Shown: positions 18,908 through 31,374 of the stretch, piece by piece
How positions within the stretch are numbered: the first letter of the stretch is position 1
Layout of the letters: each line of letters opens with the position of its first letter
Assembly: GCA_013416485.1 (NCBI GenBank)
Contig: JACCEO010000003.1
Coordinates: forward strand, 210,938-274,937
DNA: 64,000 nt
DNA from: Alcaligenaceae bacterium
GTDB taxonomy: Bacteria > Pseudomonadota > Gammaproteobacteria > Burkholderiales > Burkholderiaceae_B
Direction: 5' to 3'
Program-made: the position numbers and the translations under genes
Notes under the pieces: generated by a model
Databases searched by the model: none
What the model saw: only the letters and a program-made list of their open reading frames with translations
Told to the model about the DNA's origin: nothing

Positions 18908-20077
18908 TTACAGATCAGGCTGATACGTCCACTTGCCATCCACGACTTTAACCATAACGCGTGCGCGCTCGTCCAAGCCGGCATGATCGCTAGGGCTCAT
19001 ATTAAACACCCCTTGCGAGACAGCCAAGTCTTTGGTTTGCTCGATCGCGTCACGCAGCGCCTGACGGAACTCTGGGGTGCCAGGCTTGGCACCAGTTTTC
19101 AAAGCCACCGGTATAGCAGTAGACACCAAAATACCAGCATCCCACAAGTGGCCGCCAAAGGTATTAATAGTACCTTCACCATATTTGGCTTCGTATTTTG
19201 CCTTGTATTCTAAGGCACTTTTCTTAACAGGGTGGCTATCAGGCAGTTGTTCTGCCACTAACAAAGGCCCTGCGGGCAAGATCATATCGTTGCAGTCTTT
19301 GCCACAAACCCGAAGTACGTCGCTATTAGCAGCTCCGTGGGTTTGGTACATAATGCCTTTGTAGCCACGTGATTTCAGTTCGCTTTGTGGCAATGCAACA
19401 GGCGTACCTGACCCACCCACCAAAATACCGTCAGGTTTGGCTGCCATTAATTTCAGTACTTGGCCTGTCACACTAGTGTCAGTACGGCCATAGCGCTCAA
19501 CCGCCACCACTTCTATGCCCTTGGCTTTGGCAGCTTCCACGATAACATTCAGCCAGCCCTCGCCATACGCGTCCGCATAACCAATAAAGCCTAGGGTCTT
19601 GATGCCCTGCTTAGCCATAGCGTCGGCAAGTGCGCTAGCCATCAATTGGTCGTTCTGGGGTGTTTTAAAGACCCATTCCCTAGCGCCTTCGACAGGCTCA
19701 ACGATTTTGGCGTTGGCAGCTACGCTGATCATAGGGGTTTTGGTTTCGCCGGCGACATCGACCATCGCCAAGGAACCAGGTGTTGCTGAGGTACCAAGGA
19801 CAACATCAACCTTATCTTCGGTGATGAGCTTGCGCATGTTCTTGACAGCTACTGTGGTATCGGTGGCATCATCCAGGACGATGTATTCAATTTTTTGGCC
19901 ATCAATTTCTGTAGGTAGCAGTACTACCGTATTGCGCTCTGGGATACCTAACGATGCAGCCGGGCCAGTGGCGGAAACGGTAACGCCAATTTTAATTTGC
20001 GCCGATGCCATCAAGGGCAAGGCCAGGGCAACAGCCCCCGCTAGTACAGAAAGTCGAAGTGACTGTTTGGTAAACAT
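18908..20077 (-). CDS. Periplasmic substrate-binding protein of HAAT importer (right-hand operon)
   Basis: A 389-residue type I binding protein with a Sec signal peptide (MFTKQSLRLSVLAG... cut after ASA near residue 26) and mature start QIKIGVTVSATGPAASLG. The TPMISVAANAKI and GFIGYADAYGEGW segments are typical of the LivK/Peripla_BP_6 family. CGGAGACA lies 5 nt before the ATG at 20077, deciding against the longer open frame to 20149. Binding specificity is not readable; relatives bind amino acids or aromatic acids. First gene of the right-hand importer. Confidence 0.9.
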   Translation of the reverse strand: MFTKQSLRLSVLAGAVALALPLMASAQIKIGVTVSATGPAASLGIPERNTVVLLPTEIDGQKIEYIVLDDATDTTVAVKNMRKLITEDKVDVVLGTSATPGSLAMVDVAGETKTPMISVAANAKIVEPVEGAREWVFKTPQNDQLMASALADAMAKQGIKTLGFIGYADAYGEGWLNVIVEAAKAKGIEVVAVERYGRTDTSVTGQVLKLMAAKPDGILVGGSGTPVALPQSELKSRGYKGIMYQTHGAANSDVLRVCGKDCNDMILPAGPLLVAEQLPDSHPVKKSALEYKAKYEAKYGEGTINTFGGHLWDAGILVSTAIPVALKTGAKPGTPEFRQALRDAIEQTKDLAVSQGVFNMSPSDHAGLDERARVMVKVVDGKWTYQPDL

Positions 20078-20276
20078 TATTGTCTCCGGGATAAATTCAG
20101 GACCCGCCGAGTGGGCGCGGTATGTGACGTTATACAAAAAAAGATACAAAGTCTTTTAGGGGATACCCTGCATAGACTAGCTGCAGAAAGTAATATACCA
20201 ACTATCAACACGGCGACTAAGGCGATCTGGTCTAAGATACAGACTGGTATCCGTCAACACGACCAGAGGTATTAAT

Positions 20277-20672
20277 GTGAACAAAGTGACCAAGACGCCC
20301 GAGCAATGGCGCGAACAGCTTACCCCCGAAGAATTCATAGTAACGCGTGAAAAAGGCACTGAGCGCCCGTTTACAGGACGCTATTGGAACACAAACACGC
20401 CTGGAACCTATCGCTGCATATGCTGTCATACATCGTTGTTTGCCTCGGATACCAAGTTTGATGCGGGTTGTGGTTGGCCTAGTTACTTCCAAGCCCTAAA
20501 CCCAGACCATGTCCGCGAAGAAACCGACACCACCCACGGGATGATACGTACCGAGATTCTATGTAATATTTGCGACGCCCACTTAGGTCATGTTTTCCCC
20601 GACGGTCCTCCACCGACTGGACTGCGTTACTGTATTAACTCGGTATCACTACAGTTTGAGCCTGCTGAATGA
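20277..20672 (+). CDS. msrB: Peptide methionine-R-sulfoxide reductase
   Basis: MsrB repairs the R-diastereomer of methionine sulfoxide in oxidised proteins using thioredoxin. The 131-residue protein has the structural zinc cysteines C47, C50, C96 and C99, the catalytic C119 in [11 protein letters not shown], and the GCGWPSY motif with C65. The start is GTG at 20277, with AGAGG 10 nt upstream; the overlapping ATG at 20275 runs straight into a stop. It overlaps yciB by 4 nt. Confidence 0.95.
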   Translation: MNKVTKTPEQWREQLTPEEFIVTREKGTERPFTGRYWNTNTPGTYRCICCHTSLFASDTKFDAGCGWPSYFQALNPDHVREETDTTHGMIRTEILCNICDAHLGHVFPDGPPPTGLRYCINSVSLQFEPAE

Positions 20673-21268
20673 AAAAATTCTTATTCGATTTATTTCCGCT
20701 AATTCTATTTTTTATAGCGTTTAAATATTCAGATATCTTTACCGCAACAGCCGTCGCCATTGTGGCGGGTCTGGCACAATTTGCTTGGTTAAAACTTCGT
20801 GCTAAAGCCATAGAAACCACTCACTGGATCAATCTAACGGTCATCATCGTATTTGGTGGCGCAACACTGATCTTCCAAAATGATGCCTTCATCAAATGGA
20901 AACCCACAGTGCTGTACTGGATGTTTGCCGCTATCTTGGTTGGTGGTCGCTGGTTTACCGGTCGCAACCTGATCCAAAAACTCATGGGTGGCCAAATTCA
21001 ATTGGCCGATACCATCTGGACTCGACTCAATTACAGCTGGGCACTGTTCTTTCTCATTTCCGGTGGTCTTAATCTATACATCGCTTTTTCTGGTCAGTTC
21101 ACTGAATCACAATGGGTAAACTTCAAGGTCTTTGGCCTGATGATACTGCTAGTGATCTTTGTAATTGCACAATCCATTTGGCTGGGAAAACACATCAAAG
21201 AAGACCCCGAAGCCGTTCCAACGGCTCTCAATGCGCCGCCTGCGGCACACAACGACGCAAGGGAATAA
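20669..21268 (+). CDS. yciB: Inner membrane-spanning protein YciB (septation protein A family)
   Basis: A 199-residue polytopic membrane protein with five to six hydrophobic segments and family motifs [19 protein letters not shown] (residues 5-23), [13 protein letters not shown] and the [21 protein letters not shown] region. YciB proteins interact with elongation and division factors and help keep the envelope intact; the exact activity is unknown. The start overlaps msrB and the gene is followed 5 bp later by a bolA-like gene. Confidence 0.93.
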   Translation: MKKFLFDLFPLILFFIAFKYSDIFTATAVAIVAGLAQFAWLKLRAKAIETTHWINLTVIIVFGGATLIFQNDAFIKWKPTVLYWMFAAILVGGRWFTGRNLIQKLMGGQIQLADTIWTRLNYSWALFFLISGGLNLYIAFSGQFTESQWVNFKVFGLMILLVIFVIAQSIWLGKHIKEDPEAVPTALNAPPAAHNDARE

Positions 21269-21273
21269 CTACC

Positions 21274-21552
21274 ATGTCAGATGAACGCGCCACACTGTTA
21301 CGCGACAGACTATCGGCGTTGAACCCTACACAGTTGGAAATTATTAATGAGTCCCACTTACACGTGGGGCACGCTGGCAGCAAAGATGGTGCCAGTCACT
21401 TTCGCCTAATTATTTCTTGTGAACAATTTTCCGGGCTTTCGGTGTTAGCCCGCCACAGACTTGTGTATCATCACGTACACGATTTAATGCCTTTTCCCAT
21501 ACACGCTTTGGCTATTGTTGCCCAAGCCGGAACTTCCGAAGGAACTTTATGA
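21274..21552 (+). CDS. BolA family protein
   Basis: A 92-residue BolA/IbaG-type protein. It shows the conserved LNPTQLEIINESHLHVGHAG segment with the paired histidines, SHFRLIISCEQFSGLSVLARHRLVYH (helix-turn-helix-like core, shown in parts), and IHALAIVAQAG near the end. BolA proteins bind monothiol glutaredoxins through a shared [2Fe-2S] cluster and act in iron-sulfur trafficking or stress response. Its stop overlaps the next ATG (ATGA), so msrB-yciB-bolA-ppiC form one unit. Confidence 0.92.
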   Translation: MSDERATLLRDRLSALNPTQLEIINESHLHVGHAGSKDGASHFRLIISCEQFSGLSVLARHRLVYHHVHDLMPFPIHALAIVAQAGTSEGTL

Positions 21553-22325
21553 AACGACTCGCCGTCTTTGCCGCTGCTTGCACCATTGCATTTCCAATTT
21601 ACGCACAAAATGTTGCCACTGTTAACGGCAAAGCCATTTCCCAAGCCAACCTGGACCAATTTGTTAGTCTCTTGATCAGCCAAGGCGCCCAGGATACCGC
21701 CGAGCTACGCGCTCAGGTAAAGCAGGAAATGATCAACCGCATGGTTGCCGTACAAGCAGCAGAAAAAGCAGGTCTGGACAAACTTACAGATGTAAAACAA
21801 GAACTTGAGCTAGCACGCCAAGGTATCTTGGTACGTGCCTTAATGGCCGACTTTCTGAAGAAAAACCCTGTCACAGAGGCTAAAATAAAAGCCGAATACG
21901 ACACCATCAAACAAACTCAGATTGACACCAAGGAATACAAGGTACGTCACATCCTGGTCAAGGAAGAAAAAGCCGCTAAAGACCTGATTGCAGCCATCAA
22001 AAGCAAAAAAACCACGTTTGAAGCAGCCGCTAAAAAAGACTCTATCGATCCTGGTAGTGGCAAGAACGGTGGCGATCTGGGCTGGGCCCCTAGCACCAAC
22101 TACGTGCCTGAATTCGCCACTGCCGTTGAAGGCATGAAAAAAGGTGAGCTTAGTGCTGCCCCTGTACAGTCACAATTTGGCTGGCACATCATTCAGGTCG
22201 AAGACTCACGCGCTGCGCAGTTCCCAGCCCTGGAAGAAGTAAAGACACAAATTGAAGAAATGCTGCGTCAACAGCAGCTGGCTCAGTATCAGGAAGGTCT
22301 GATCAAAGCCGCTACGATTAAATAA
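21549..22325 (+). CDS. Periplasmic parvulin-type peptidyl-prolyl cis-trans isomerase
   Basis: A 258-residue folding factor with a signal peptide (MKRLAVFAAACTIAFPIYA), a SurA/PrsA-like N-terminal helical domain (about 20-130) and a single rotamase domain (about 130-228) with the YKVRHILVKEE, NGGDLGWAP and SQFGWHIIQVED motifs. It probably assists folding of exported proteins, with substrate not known. No lipobox cysteine follows the signal peptide, so it should be soluble in the periplasm. The gene is last in its operon, before a convergent terminator. Confidence 0.92.
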   Translation: MKRLAVFAAACTIAFPIYAQNVATVNGKAISQANLDQFVSLLISQGAQDTAELRAQVKQEMINRMVAVQAAEKAGLDKLTDVKQELELARQGILVRALMADFLKKNPVTEAKIKAEYDTIKQTQIDTKEYKVRHILVKEEKAAKDLIAAIKSKKTTFEAAAKKDSIDPGSGKNGGDLGWAPSTNYVPEFATAVEGMKKGELSAAPVQSQFGWHIIQVEDSRAAQFPALEEVKTQIEEMLRQQQLAQYQEGLIKAATIK

Positions 22326-22342
22326 GTACGTTTTATGTATAA

Positions 22343-22371
22343 AAATGGATGGCAAAGCTTGCCATCCATTT
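22343..22371. terminator. Convergent terminator between the parvulin gene and ligA
   Basis: AAATGGATGGCAA (22343-22355) and TTGCCATCCATTT (22359-22371) form a perfect 13 bp stem with a 3 nt loop. A-rich and T-rich flanks give a short U tail for both strands. It lies between the stops of the parvulin gene (22325) and ligA (22387). Confidence 0.75.
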
Positions 22372-22386
22372 CCTGAGCGGCTTGAA

Positions 22387-25448
<3,062 letters not shown>

Positions 25449-25486
25449 AATCTGTTCCGTCGTAAACGTTTACGTATATACATTTG

Positions 25487-28400
25487 TTAAATCTCGGCCA
25501 ATTGCAGCGCAGAGTCAATATCGACAGCTACTATCCGCGAAACGCCCTGTTCCTGCATGGTAACGCCTACCAGCTGCTTGGCCATCTGCATAGCAATTTT
25601 ATTGTGAGAAATAAATAAAAACTGTGTGTGTTCGCTCATGGTGCTTACCAAGTTGGCATATCGCTCGGTATTGGCATCATCCAATGGCGCATCGACCTCG
25701 TCCAACAAACAAAACGGGGCTGGATTGAGCTTAAACAAAGCGAATACTAATGCCGTCGCCGTAAGCGCTTTCTCACCACCTGATAATAAATGTATGGTGC
25801 TGTTGCGTTTGCCCGGCGGCTGCGCCATGACTTGCACGCCAGCATCCAGTATCTCATCGCCAGTAATCGAAAGTTTAGCCTCTCCGCCACCAAAAAGGAC
25901 AGGAAAGAGCTCTCCGAAGTGGTGATTGACCGCATCAAACGTGGTTTGCAGCAGTTCTCGGGTTTCTTTATCGATTTTGCGTATGGCGTCTTCCAGTGTT
26001 TCTATTGCTGTGCTTAAGTCCTGATGCTGGGCAAACAGAAACCCATTACGTTCACGTGCCGTTGCCAATTCTTCCAAAGCCGCCAAGTTCACCGCACCCA
26101 GACTATCAATTTGACGGGAAATACGCTGCACTTCGGCCTGTAGCCACGTAGCACGCCCCCATTCCTCAGGGCTATCGTCTAACCAGCGCTGCACCTGCTG
26201 CCTATCAACTTGCTTGGCATCCAATTGCTGAGCGAACTGTTCTACCGCCAGCCGTGCCGCCTGCTCCTGCAGCTGTAGCTCGGTAATGCGTGCACGCTTA
26301 GGTTCTAGGGATTGCTCTATACCTAATCTGATATGGTCAGCATCACGTAAAACCGCTGCTAAATTATCTAAAGTGATGCGTGCCTGGGTTAACAACTCTT
26401 CACGCTCGGCCCTTAGTTCTAACGCATCTTGCAAACCCGCCTGAGATACCGATACGTCCAGCTCAAACAACTCACCTTGCAAGCCGTCCAGCTCAACCTG
26501 TGCCCTAGCTGCTTGATCATGAGCCAGTTGTAAATTACGCTGCAAATCGGCAATACGGGTTTGCAAACTACGTTCGGCATATTCGGATTCTTGGACTGTG
26601 CGCTCGAAATTGCGTATTTCCTGACGTATTTGATCTGCTCTTTGATGCAACTCTTCGCCAGACATTTCTGCCTGCGCGTATCGCTCCTGATGGTCGCCCA
26701 ACTCCATGTCTATGGTTTCAAAACGAACTTCGGCGTCTTCTTTACCCGCCAGCAGTTCTTCCATTTGCAGGTTGACCTCGGTTACGTCCTCTTGTAGCCG
26801 CGTAGAACGCTCTTGGGATTGCTCGGCCTGTTGCTGCAAGCGTGAATGCTCCAGCTGTATTTGATGTAAGTGACTGGTGAGCTCGGCCGTGCGAGTGCGT
26901 GCCACGCCCAGCGCCGCCGTTGTTTGTTGCCAAGCAACTTCAGCCTTTGCTACATCAGATACAGCATGATCAGCAATCAATTGATGGGCTTTAAGGTCGC
27001 GCTGCAAATGTTCGATTTCCTGCTGACGCGCCAGCAAGCCTGCCTGTTCGGAATCAGGGGCATAAAAACGCACACTATGGTGATCTGCCAAGTGGCCTTC
27101 TTTCAGAACGTAAACACCCCCAGACGGCAATTGAGCACGCTTAGCCATCGCCTGGCCCAAATCGGGACAAATATAGACTTGATGCAACCAGCCCTGCACC
27201 AACACCCGCAGTTCAGGGTGAGCAATGTCCAATAAATTGGCCAAGGGCTCTAGCCCACTGGGTGATAGCGCTGGCGACACAGCTTCCTGATCAGGCAACT
27301 GATAAAACGCCAACCGTGCGGGTGGTGCATCATTGGCAAATGCCCGTACGTGATCCAACTGCCTCACCTCTAGACCAGCCATGCGCTCTCGTAGTACGGA
27401 CTCCAGGGCAGTTTCCCAACCTGGCTGTATATGCAGATTTTTCCACAGACGACCTAAACCTGCCAGTTCATGCTTTTCCAGCCAGGGCTGCAAAGCCCCT
27501 TGTTTTTGCACATCGGCTTGTAACTTATTCAGAGCAGCCAAGCGCGCATCCAATTTTGCCACGGTCTGTGACTCTTGCTGCGCAGCTGCCTGCGCCTTAC
27601 GTCGCTGCTCATCTTGCTGTGGGGCTTGCGCTTCAAGCTCGGCCAAACGCCCCTGGGCTTCATCCACCTGGGCCAGCATAGTTGCGCTATCTTCAGCCAG
27701 CCTGGTGATCGCTTGAGGATCTGGCGCATGCACATCACGTAGTTCACGCTGCAAGCGTTCTTTACGCAACTCCAAGGTTTGTAATTGCCTATCGGCATCG
27801 CGCTGAGTTTGCGCTACTAACGCCAGATCCTGCTCTAGCTTAGCCAATACACGCCGCATTTCCTCGCGACCCGTAGCGTCCTGACGCACGGCTTGCTCAA
27901 GGTCGGGCAAACGGTCTTGTGCCTCGTCAACCCTGGCACGCGCCTCTTCGGTGCGTATAGCAGCATTTTCAGATTCAGCATGCGCTGCTTCAATTTCCTG
28001 GGTGCAATGTTGCTGCTGCTCGGTCCACTCTTGATGCTGTTGCTGCAAATGCAGTTGACGCGCCTGCACCCTAGATGAAGTATCCAAGACATGGCGGATC
28101 TCAGCTTCTAAACGACTGACTTGGGAACCCGCTTCAAACAGCTGCCCCTGAGCCGCATGCACGGCATCGCCTGCTGCATAATGCGCCTGACGTTGCGTTT
28201 CCAGTTCACTTTCACTGGCACGCAAGCCCGCCATCGCCGCTTCCAATTCTGTTTGCGCCTGTTCTATCGCTAGATTACGTGCTTGCTGATCCTGACGGGC
28301 ATTGTTTTCTTTCAGCCACCACAAAGCATGTTGTTTTTGTTCGCCATCAGTTTGCAGGCTGCGATAACGCTGTGCAACTTCTGCCTGCGCCTCTAGTCGT

Positions 28401-29017
28401 TCTAGCTGATTACCCAACTCGCGCAGAATATCATCCAGACGTGTAAGGTTTTCCCGTGTGTCAGCCAGACGATTTTCAGTCTCGCGACGGCGTTCCTTGT
28501 AGCGCGATACACCTGCGGCTTCTTCAAGGTAAACACGTAATTCCTCAGGACGCGCCTCGATCAGACGATTGATCATGCCTTGGCCAATAATGGCATAGCC
28601 ACGCGTACCTAGCCCAGTACCCATGAAAATATCATGAATGTCGCGCCGACGGACTTGTTGATTGTTAACGAAATAGCTGCTGGTGCCATCGCGAGTTAAC
28701 ACCCGGCGTACAGAAATATCCGTATACGTGGCCCATTGCCCCGCGCCTCGGCCTTCCGAGTTATCAAATACGAGTTCAACCGACGCCCGCCCTGCAGGCT
28801 TGCGCTGCCCAGAACCGTTGAAGATAACGTCTTGCATAGACTCGCCGCGCAATTCGGATGCACGCGTCTCGCCCAGGACCCAGCGTACTGCGTCGATAAT
28901 ATTAGATTTTCCACAACCATTTGGACCGACCACACCCACCAATTGACTAGGCGTGGGTATGACTGTCGGATCGACAAATGATTTGAAACCCGCAAGTTTT
29001 ATTTGAGTCAGACGCAC
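25487..29017 (-). CDS. smc: Chromosome partition protein Smc
   Basis: Smc forms the ring-shaped ATPase that compacts and segregates chromosomes, normally with ScpA and ScpB. The 1176-residue chain has an N-terminal head with Walker A GPNGCGKSN (about residues 32-40), two long coiled coils on either side of a hinge (about 500-680), and a C-terminal head with signature LLSGGEKALTA and Walker B FCLLDEVDAPLDD. The start is GTG at 29017 (MRLTQIKLAGFK); the frame stays open to 29074 but the extra residues are not family-like. Followed by zipA and ligA, it is divergent from lplT. Confidence 0.93.
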   Translation of the reverse strand: MRLTQIKLAGFKSFVDPTVIPTPSQLVGVVGPNGCGKSNIIDAVRWVLGETRASELRGESMQDVIFNGSGQRKPAGRASVELVFDNSEGRGAGQWATYTDISVRRVLTRDGTSSYFVNNQQVRRRDIHDIFMGTGLGTRGYAIIGQGMINRLIEARPEELRVYLEEAAGVSRYKERRRETENRLADTRENLTRLDDILRELGNQLERLEAQAEVAQRYRSLQTDGEQKQHALWWLKENNARQDQQARNLAIEQAQTELEAAMAGLRASESELETQRQAHYAAGDAVHAAQGQLFEAGSQVSRLEAEIRHVLDTSSRVQARQLHLQQQHQEWTEQQQHCTQEIEAAHAESENAAIRTEEARARVDEAQDRLPDLEQAVRQDATGREEMRRVLAKLEQDLALVAQTQRDADRQLQTLELRKERLQRELRDVHAPDPQAITRLAEDSATMLAQVDEAQGRLAELEAQAPQQDEQRRKAQAAAQQESQTVAKLDARLAALNKLQADVQKQGALQPWLEKHELAGLGRLWKNLHIQPGWETALESVLRERMAGLEVRQLDHVRAFANDAPPARLAFYQLPDQEAVSPALSPSGLEPLANLLDIAHPELRVLVQGWLHQVYICPDLGQAMAKRAQLPSGGVYVLKEGHLADHHSVRFYAPDSEQAGLLARQQEIEHLQRDLKAHQLIADHAVSDVAKAEVAWQQTTAALGVARTRTAELTSHLHQIQLEHSRLQQQAEQSQERSTRLQEDVTEVNLQMEELLAGKEDAEVRFETIDMELGDHQERYAQAEMSGEELHQRADQIRQEIRNFERTVQESEYAERSLQTRIADLQRNLQLAHDQAARAQVELDGLQGELFELDVSVSQAGLQDALELRAEREELLTQARITLDNLAAVLRDADHIRLGIEQSLEPKRARITELQLQEQAARLAVEQFAQQLDAKQVDRQQVQRWLDDSPEEWGRATWLQAEVQRISRQIDSLGAVNLAALEELATARERNGFLFAQHQDLSTAIETLEDAIRKIDKETRELLQTTFDAVNHHFGELFPVLFGGGEAKLSITGDEILDAGVQVMAQPPGKRNSTIHLLSGGEKALTATALVFALFKLNPAPFCLLDEVDAPLDDANTERYANLVSTMSEHTQFLFISHNKIAMQMAKQLVGVTMQEQGVSRIVAVDIDSALQLAEI

Positions 29018-29138
29018 TAGTACACGATGAATACAGATCGACCTTGTATGATAACGCACCCACAGGCTGTCCAAGACAACTGTAAAACTGCGCTATGATT
29101 TTCCATTCGCCCCATTTACCCCCACTCGAGTACTTGTA

Positions 29139-30458
29139 TTGAAAAAAGGCTTTTTCCTGGTAATGATTGCACAAGCGCTATCGTCGGTTGCCGACAATGC
29201 GCTGCTAATTGCTGCTATCGCCCTGATCGCCGATCTACAAGGGCCAGAATGGATGGTGCCATTAATGAAATGGTGGTTTGCCTTGGCCTATGTGGCTTTG
29301 GCTGCTTTTGTTGGTGCCTTTGCAGACTCCTTCCCCAAGGGTAGGATCATGTTCATCACCAATGCCATCAAGATCAGTGGCTGCCTGTTAATGTTCACTT
29401 ACCAAGCCTTTGGTTTAGCCCAGCACGGTCAATTAATGCTGGTATTTGTTGCTTATACCCTAGTGGGCATAGGAGCTGCAGCGTATTCTCCGGCCAAATA
29501 CGGCATAGTCACCGAAATGCTAGAGCCCAATGAACTGGTCAAGGGAAATAGCTGGATAGAAGGCCTAACAGTACTGTCCATCATTGTGGGCACGGTGGTG
29601 GGTGGCGTGTTAATTAACCCTCAGGTTTCCCAAAGTTTACTGTCCCACCCCTGGATAGGCGCTATCGCCCAAACACGGGCTGAGGCGGCCATTATCATCA
29701 TAGGCTTGGTCTATTTGCTAGCGGCTTTGACCAATCTGCTCATACCCCGCACTCAAGTGCATTATCCCAAGCAGCAAACCAATCCATTGCGCCTGATACG
29801 CACCTTCAAAGGGTATGTGGGCATACTCTGGAGCGACAAGCTGGGACAAATATCACTGGCAGTCACCACGCTGTTCTGGGGTGCTGGCGCCACCTTGCAA
29901 TTTATCGTGATTGAATGGGGTGCCAAACACCTGGGATATCGGCTGGATCAGGCATCGGTGCTCATGGGCGTGGCAGCGCTAGGAACGGTCGCCGGTTCTA
30001 TTTTGGCCGGCCGTGTACCTTTGAAGCGTGCCTTATCGGTATTGCCTGTAGGCGTGCTAATGGGTTTTGCTGTGATGTTGATGCCCATAGTGCGCGAACC
30101 CTGGGCGGTGTATTCAGTGCTGCTACTAATAGGCGCACTGTCGGGGTTTTTCGTTGTACCCATGAATGCGCTACTACAACACCGCGGTCATGTCTTACTT
30201 TCAGCGGGCCATTCTATTGCGGTGCAAAACTTCAACGAACAATTAAATATATTGCTAATGTTGGCGCTATATAGCCTGATGCTATGGGCCGACCTGGCCA
30301 TTAACACTATTATTATTATTTTTGGCTTAATCGTATCCCTGTTGATGCTGGTTTTCATACGCTGGAGCCGCCTGAACATTAAGGCCAACCCTAAACTGCT
30401 AAGCACCATAGGCCAGCATGGACATGGTCAGGCCTTACGCTCTGCAGCCCACGACTGA
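29139..30458 (+). CDS. lplT: Lysophospholipid transporter LplT
   Basis: LplT is a major-facilitator protein that flips lysophospholipids inward across the inner membrane for re-acylation. The 439-residue protein has about twelve hydrophobic segments and the family motifs LSSVADNALLIAAIAL, GAAAYSPAKYGIVTEML and TLFWGAGATLQFIVIEWG, and the GFFVVPMNALLQHRG segment. The likely start is TTG at 29139; the first in-frame ATG (29163) would remove the conserved beginning of the first helix. The Aas acyltransferase partner is not in the window. It converges on the UDG gene with a 1 bp gap. Confidence 0.9.
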   Translation: MKKGFFLVMIAQALSSVADNALLIAAIALIADLQGPEWMVPLMKWWFALAYVALAAFVGAFADSFPKGRIMFITNAIKISGCLLMFTYQAFGLAQHGQLMLVFVAYTLVGIGAAAYSPAKYGIVTEMLEPNELVKGNSWIEGLTVLSIIVGTVVGGVLINPQVSQSLLSHPWIGAIAQTRAEAAIIIIGLVYLLAALTNLLIPRTQVHYPKQQTNPLRLIRTFKGYVGILWSDKLGQISLAVTTLFWGAGATLQFIVIEWGAKHLGYRLDQASVLMGVAALGTVAGSILAGRVPLKRALSVLPVGVLMGFAVMLMPIVREPWAVYSVLLLIGALSGFFVVPMNALLQHRGHVLLSAGHSIAVQNFNEQLNILLMLALYSLMLWADLAINTIIIIFGLIVSLLMLVFIRWSRLNIKANPKLLSTIGQHGHGQALRSAAHD

Positions 30459-30459
30459 C

Positions 30460-31374
30460 TTAACCCTGGCTTATGCTTAACGCCAGGCGTAGATCAGACC
30501 AGACATCCACCTTGTGCTGAGGGCGCAACAACAAGGTGGCAGGATGCCAAGTAGCGACCAGCGGTATCATGCGTCCAGAGGCGCTATGCATCTGGTGCAC
30601 CTTACCGCGCAAGTCATCTAAGGACGCATCCAGACCAAGTAAAGCCTGTGCTGCCAAATGCCCCATCGCCAATATGCGTACCGGTTGTAAATGATCAATT
30701 TGTCGCTGTAAATAAGGCATACAGGCAGCGATTTCTTCGGCTGTAGGCGTGCGATTCCCCAAAGGACGGCACTTGATAACGTTCGTGCAATACACCGACC
30801 TTAATACATTATCGTCAGTCGAAGCTGACTGACCTTTTTGTAGTGCAACTGGCAAACCCACGCCAATACTCGCCAACATGGCCTGCAATAATTGCCCTGG
30901 TTTCCCCTGAAACGGCAAACCACTGCGGTCATCAGACGCACCAGGTGCTTCGCCGATGATCATCCATTGTGGCGATTCTTGCACCCCTGCACCAAACACC
31001 ACAGCACTACGGCCTAAATGCAAATCGCAAGCCAAGCAGGATTGTGCGTGTTCCTGCAAACCCTGCCAGTCTTGGGGCATGGGTACAGGCGATACCACTG
31101 GTGCTGTATCGGGAACGACTGTGGCAGCCCGTTGCAAGCCCAGTTTAGGGGCGACCATAGACAGCGCAGCCAAGGCCGCTGAGCTATCGACAGGTGCAGT
31201 AGCAGTCACAGCATCCGGTACCGCTTGCCCTACAGCCGACGGTAAGGATTCAGTAACTATGGGTTCAGGCGCAGCCCAGCGCGCCAGCATATGGCGGTCC
31301 AGACCAATTTCCTGCAACCAAGCAATTTGCAGGCTATCCAGACTAGGTGCTGATAGCAGCGTGCCTTTATTCAT
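30460..31374 (-). CDS. Uracil-DNA glycosylase, family 4-like (Fe-S type)
   Basis: This enzyme removes uracil from DNA. The C-terminal 200 residues match the Fe-S uracil-DNA glycosylases: GEAPGASDDRSGLPFQGKPGQLL (parts: GEAPG, GLPFQGKPG), cluster cysteines in CLACDLH and CTNVIKCRP with a fourth 15 residues later (AACMPYL), and the HPATLLLRP motif. The N-terminal 100 residues are a low-complexity alanine/proline/valine linker region of no known function. The ATG lies 8 nt inside the 3' end of the tsaB-rimI gene, so it is translationally coupled. Confidence 0.92.
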   Translation of the reverse strand: MNKGTLLSAPSLDSLQIAWLQEIGLDRHMLARWAAPEPIVTESLPSAVGQAVPDAVTATAPVDSSAALAALSMVAPKLGLQRAATVVPDTAPVVSPVPMPQDWQGLQEHAQSCLACDLHLGRSAVVFGAGVQESPQWMIIGEAPGASDDRSGLPFQGKPGQLLQAMLASIGVGLPVALQKGQSASTDDNVLRSVYCTNVIKCRPLGNRTPTAEEIAACMPYLQRQIDHLQPVRILAMGHLAAQALLGLDASLDDLRGKVHQMHSASGRMIPLVATWHPATLLLRPQHKVDVWSDLRLALSISQG

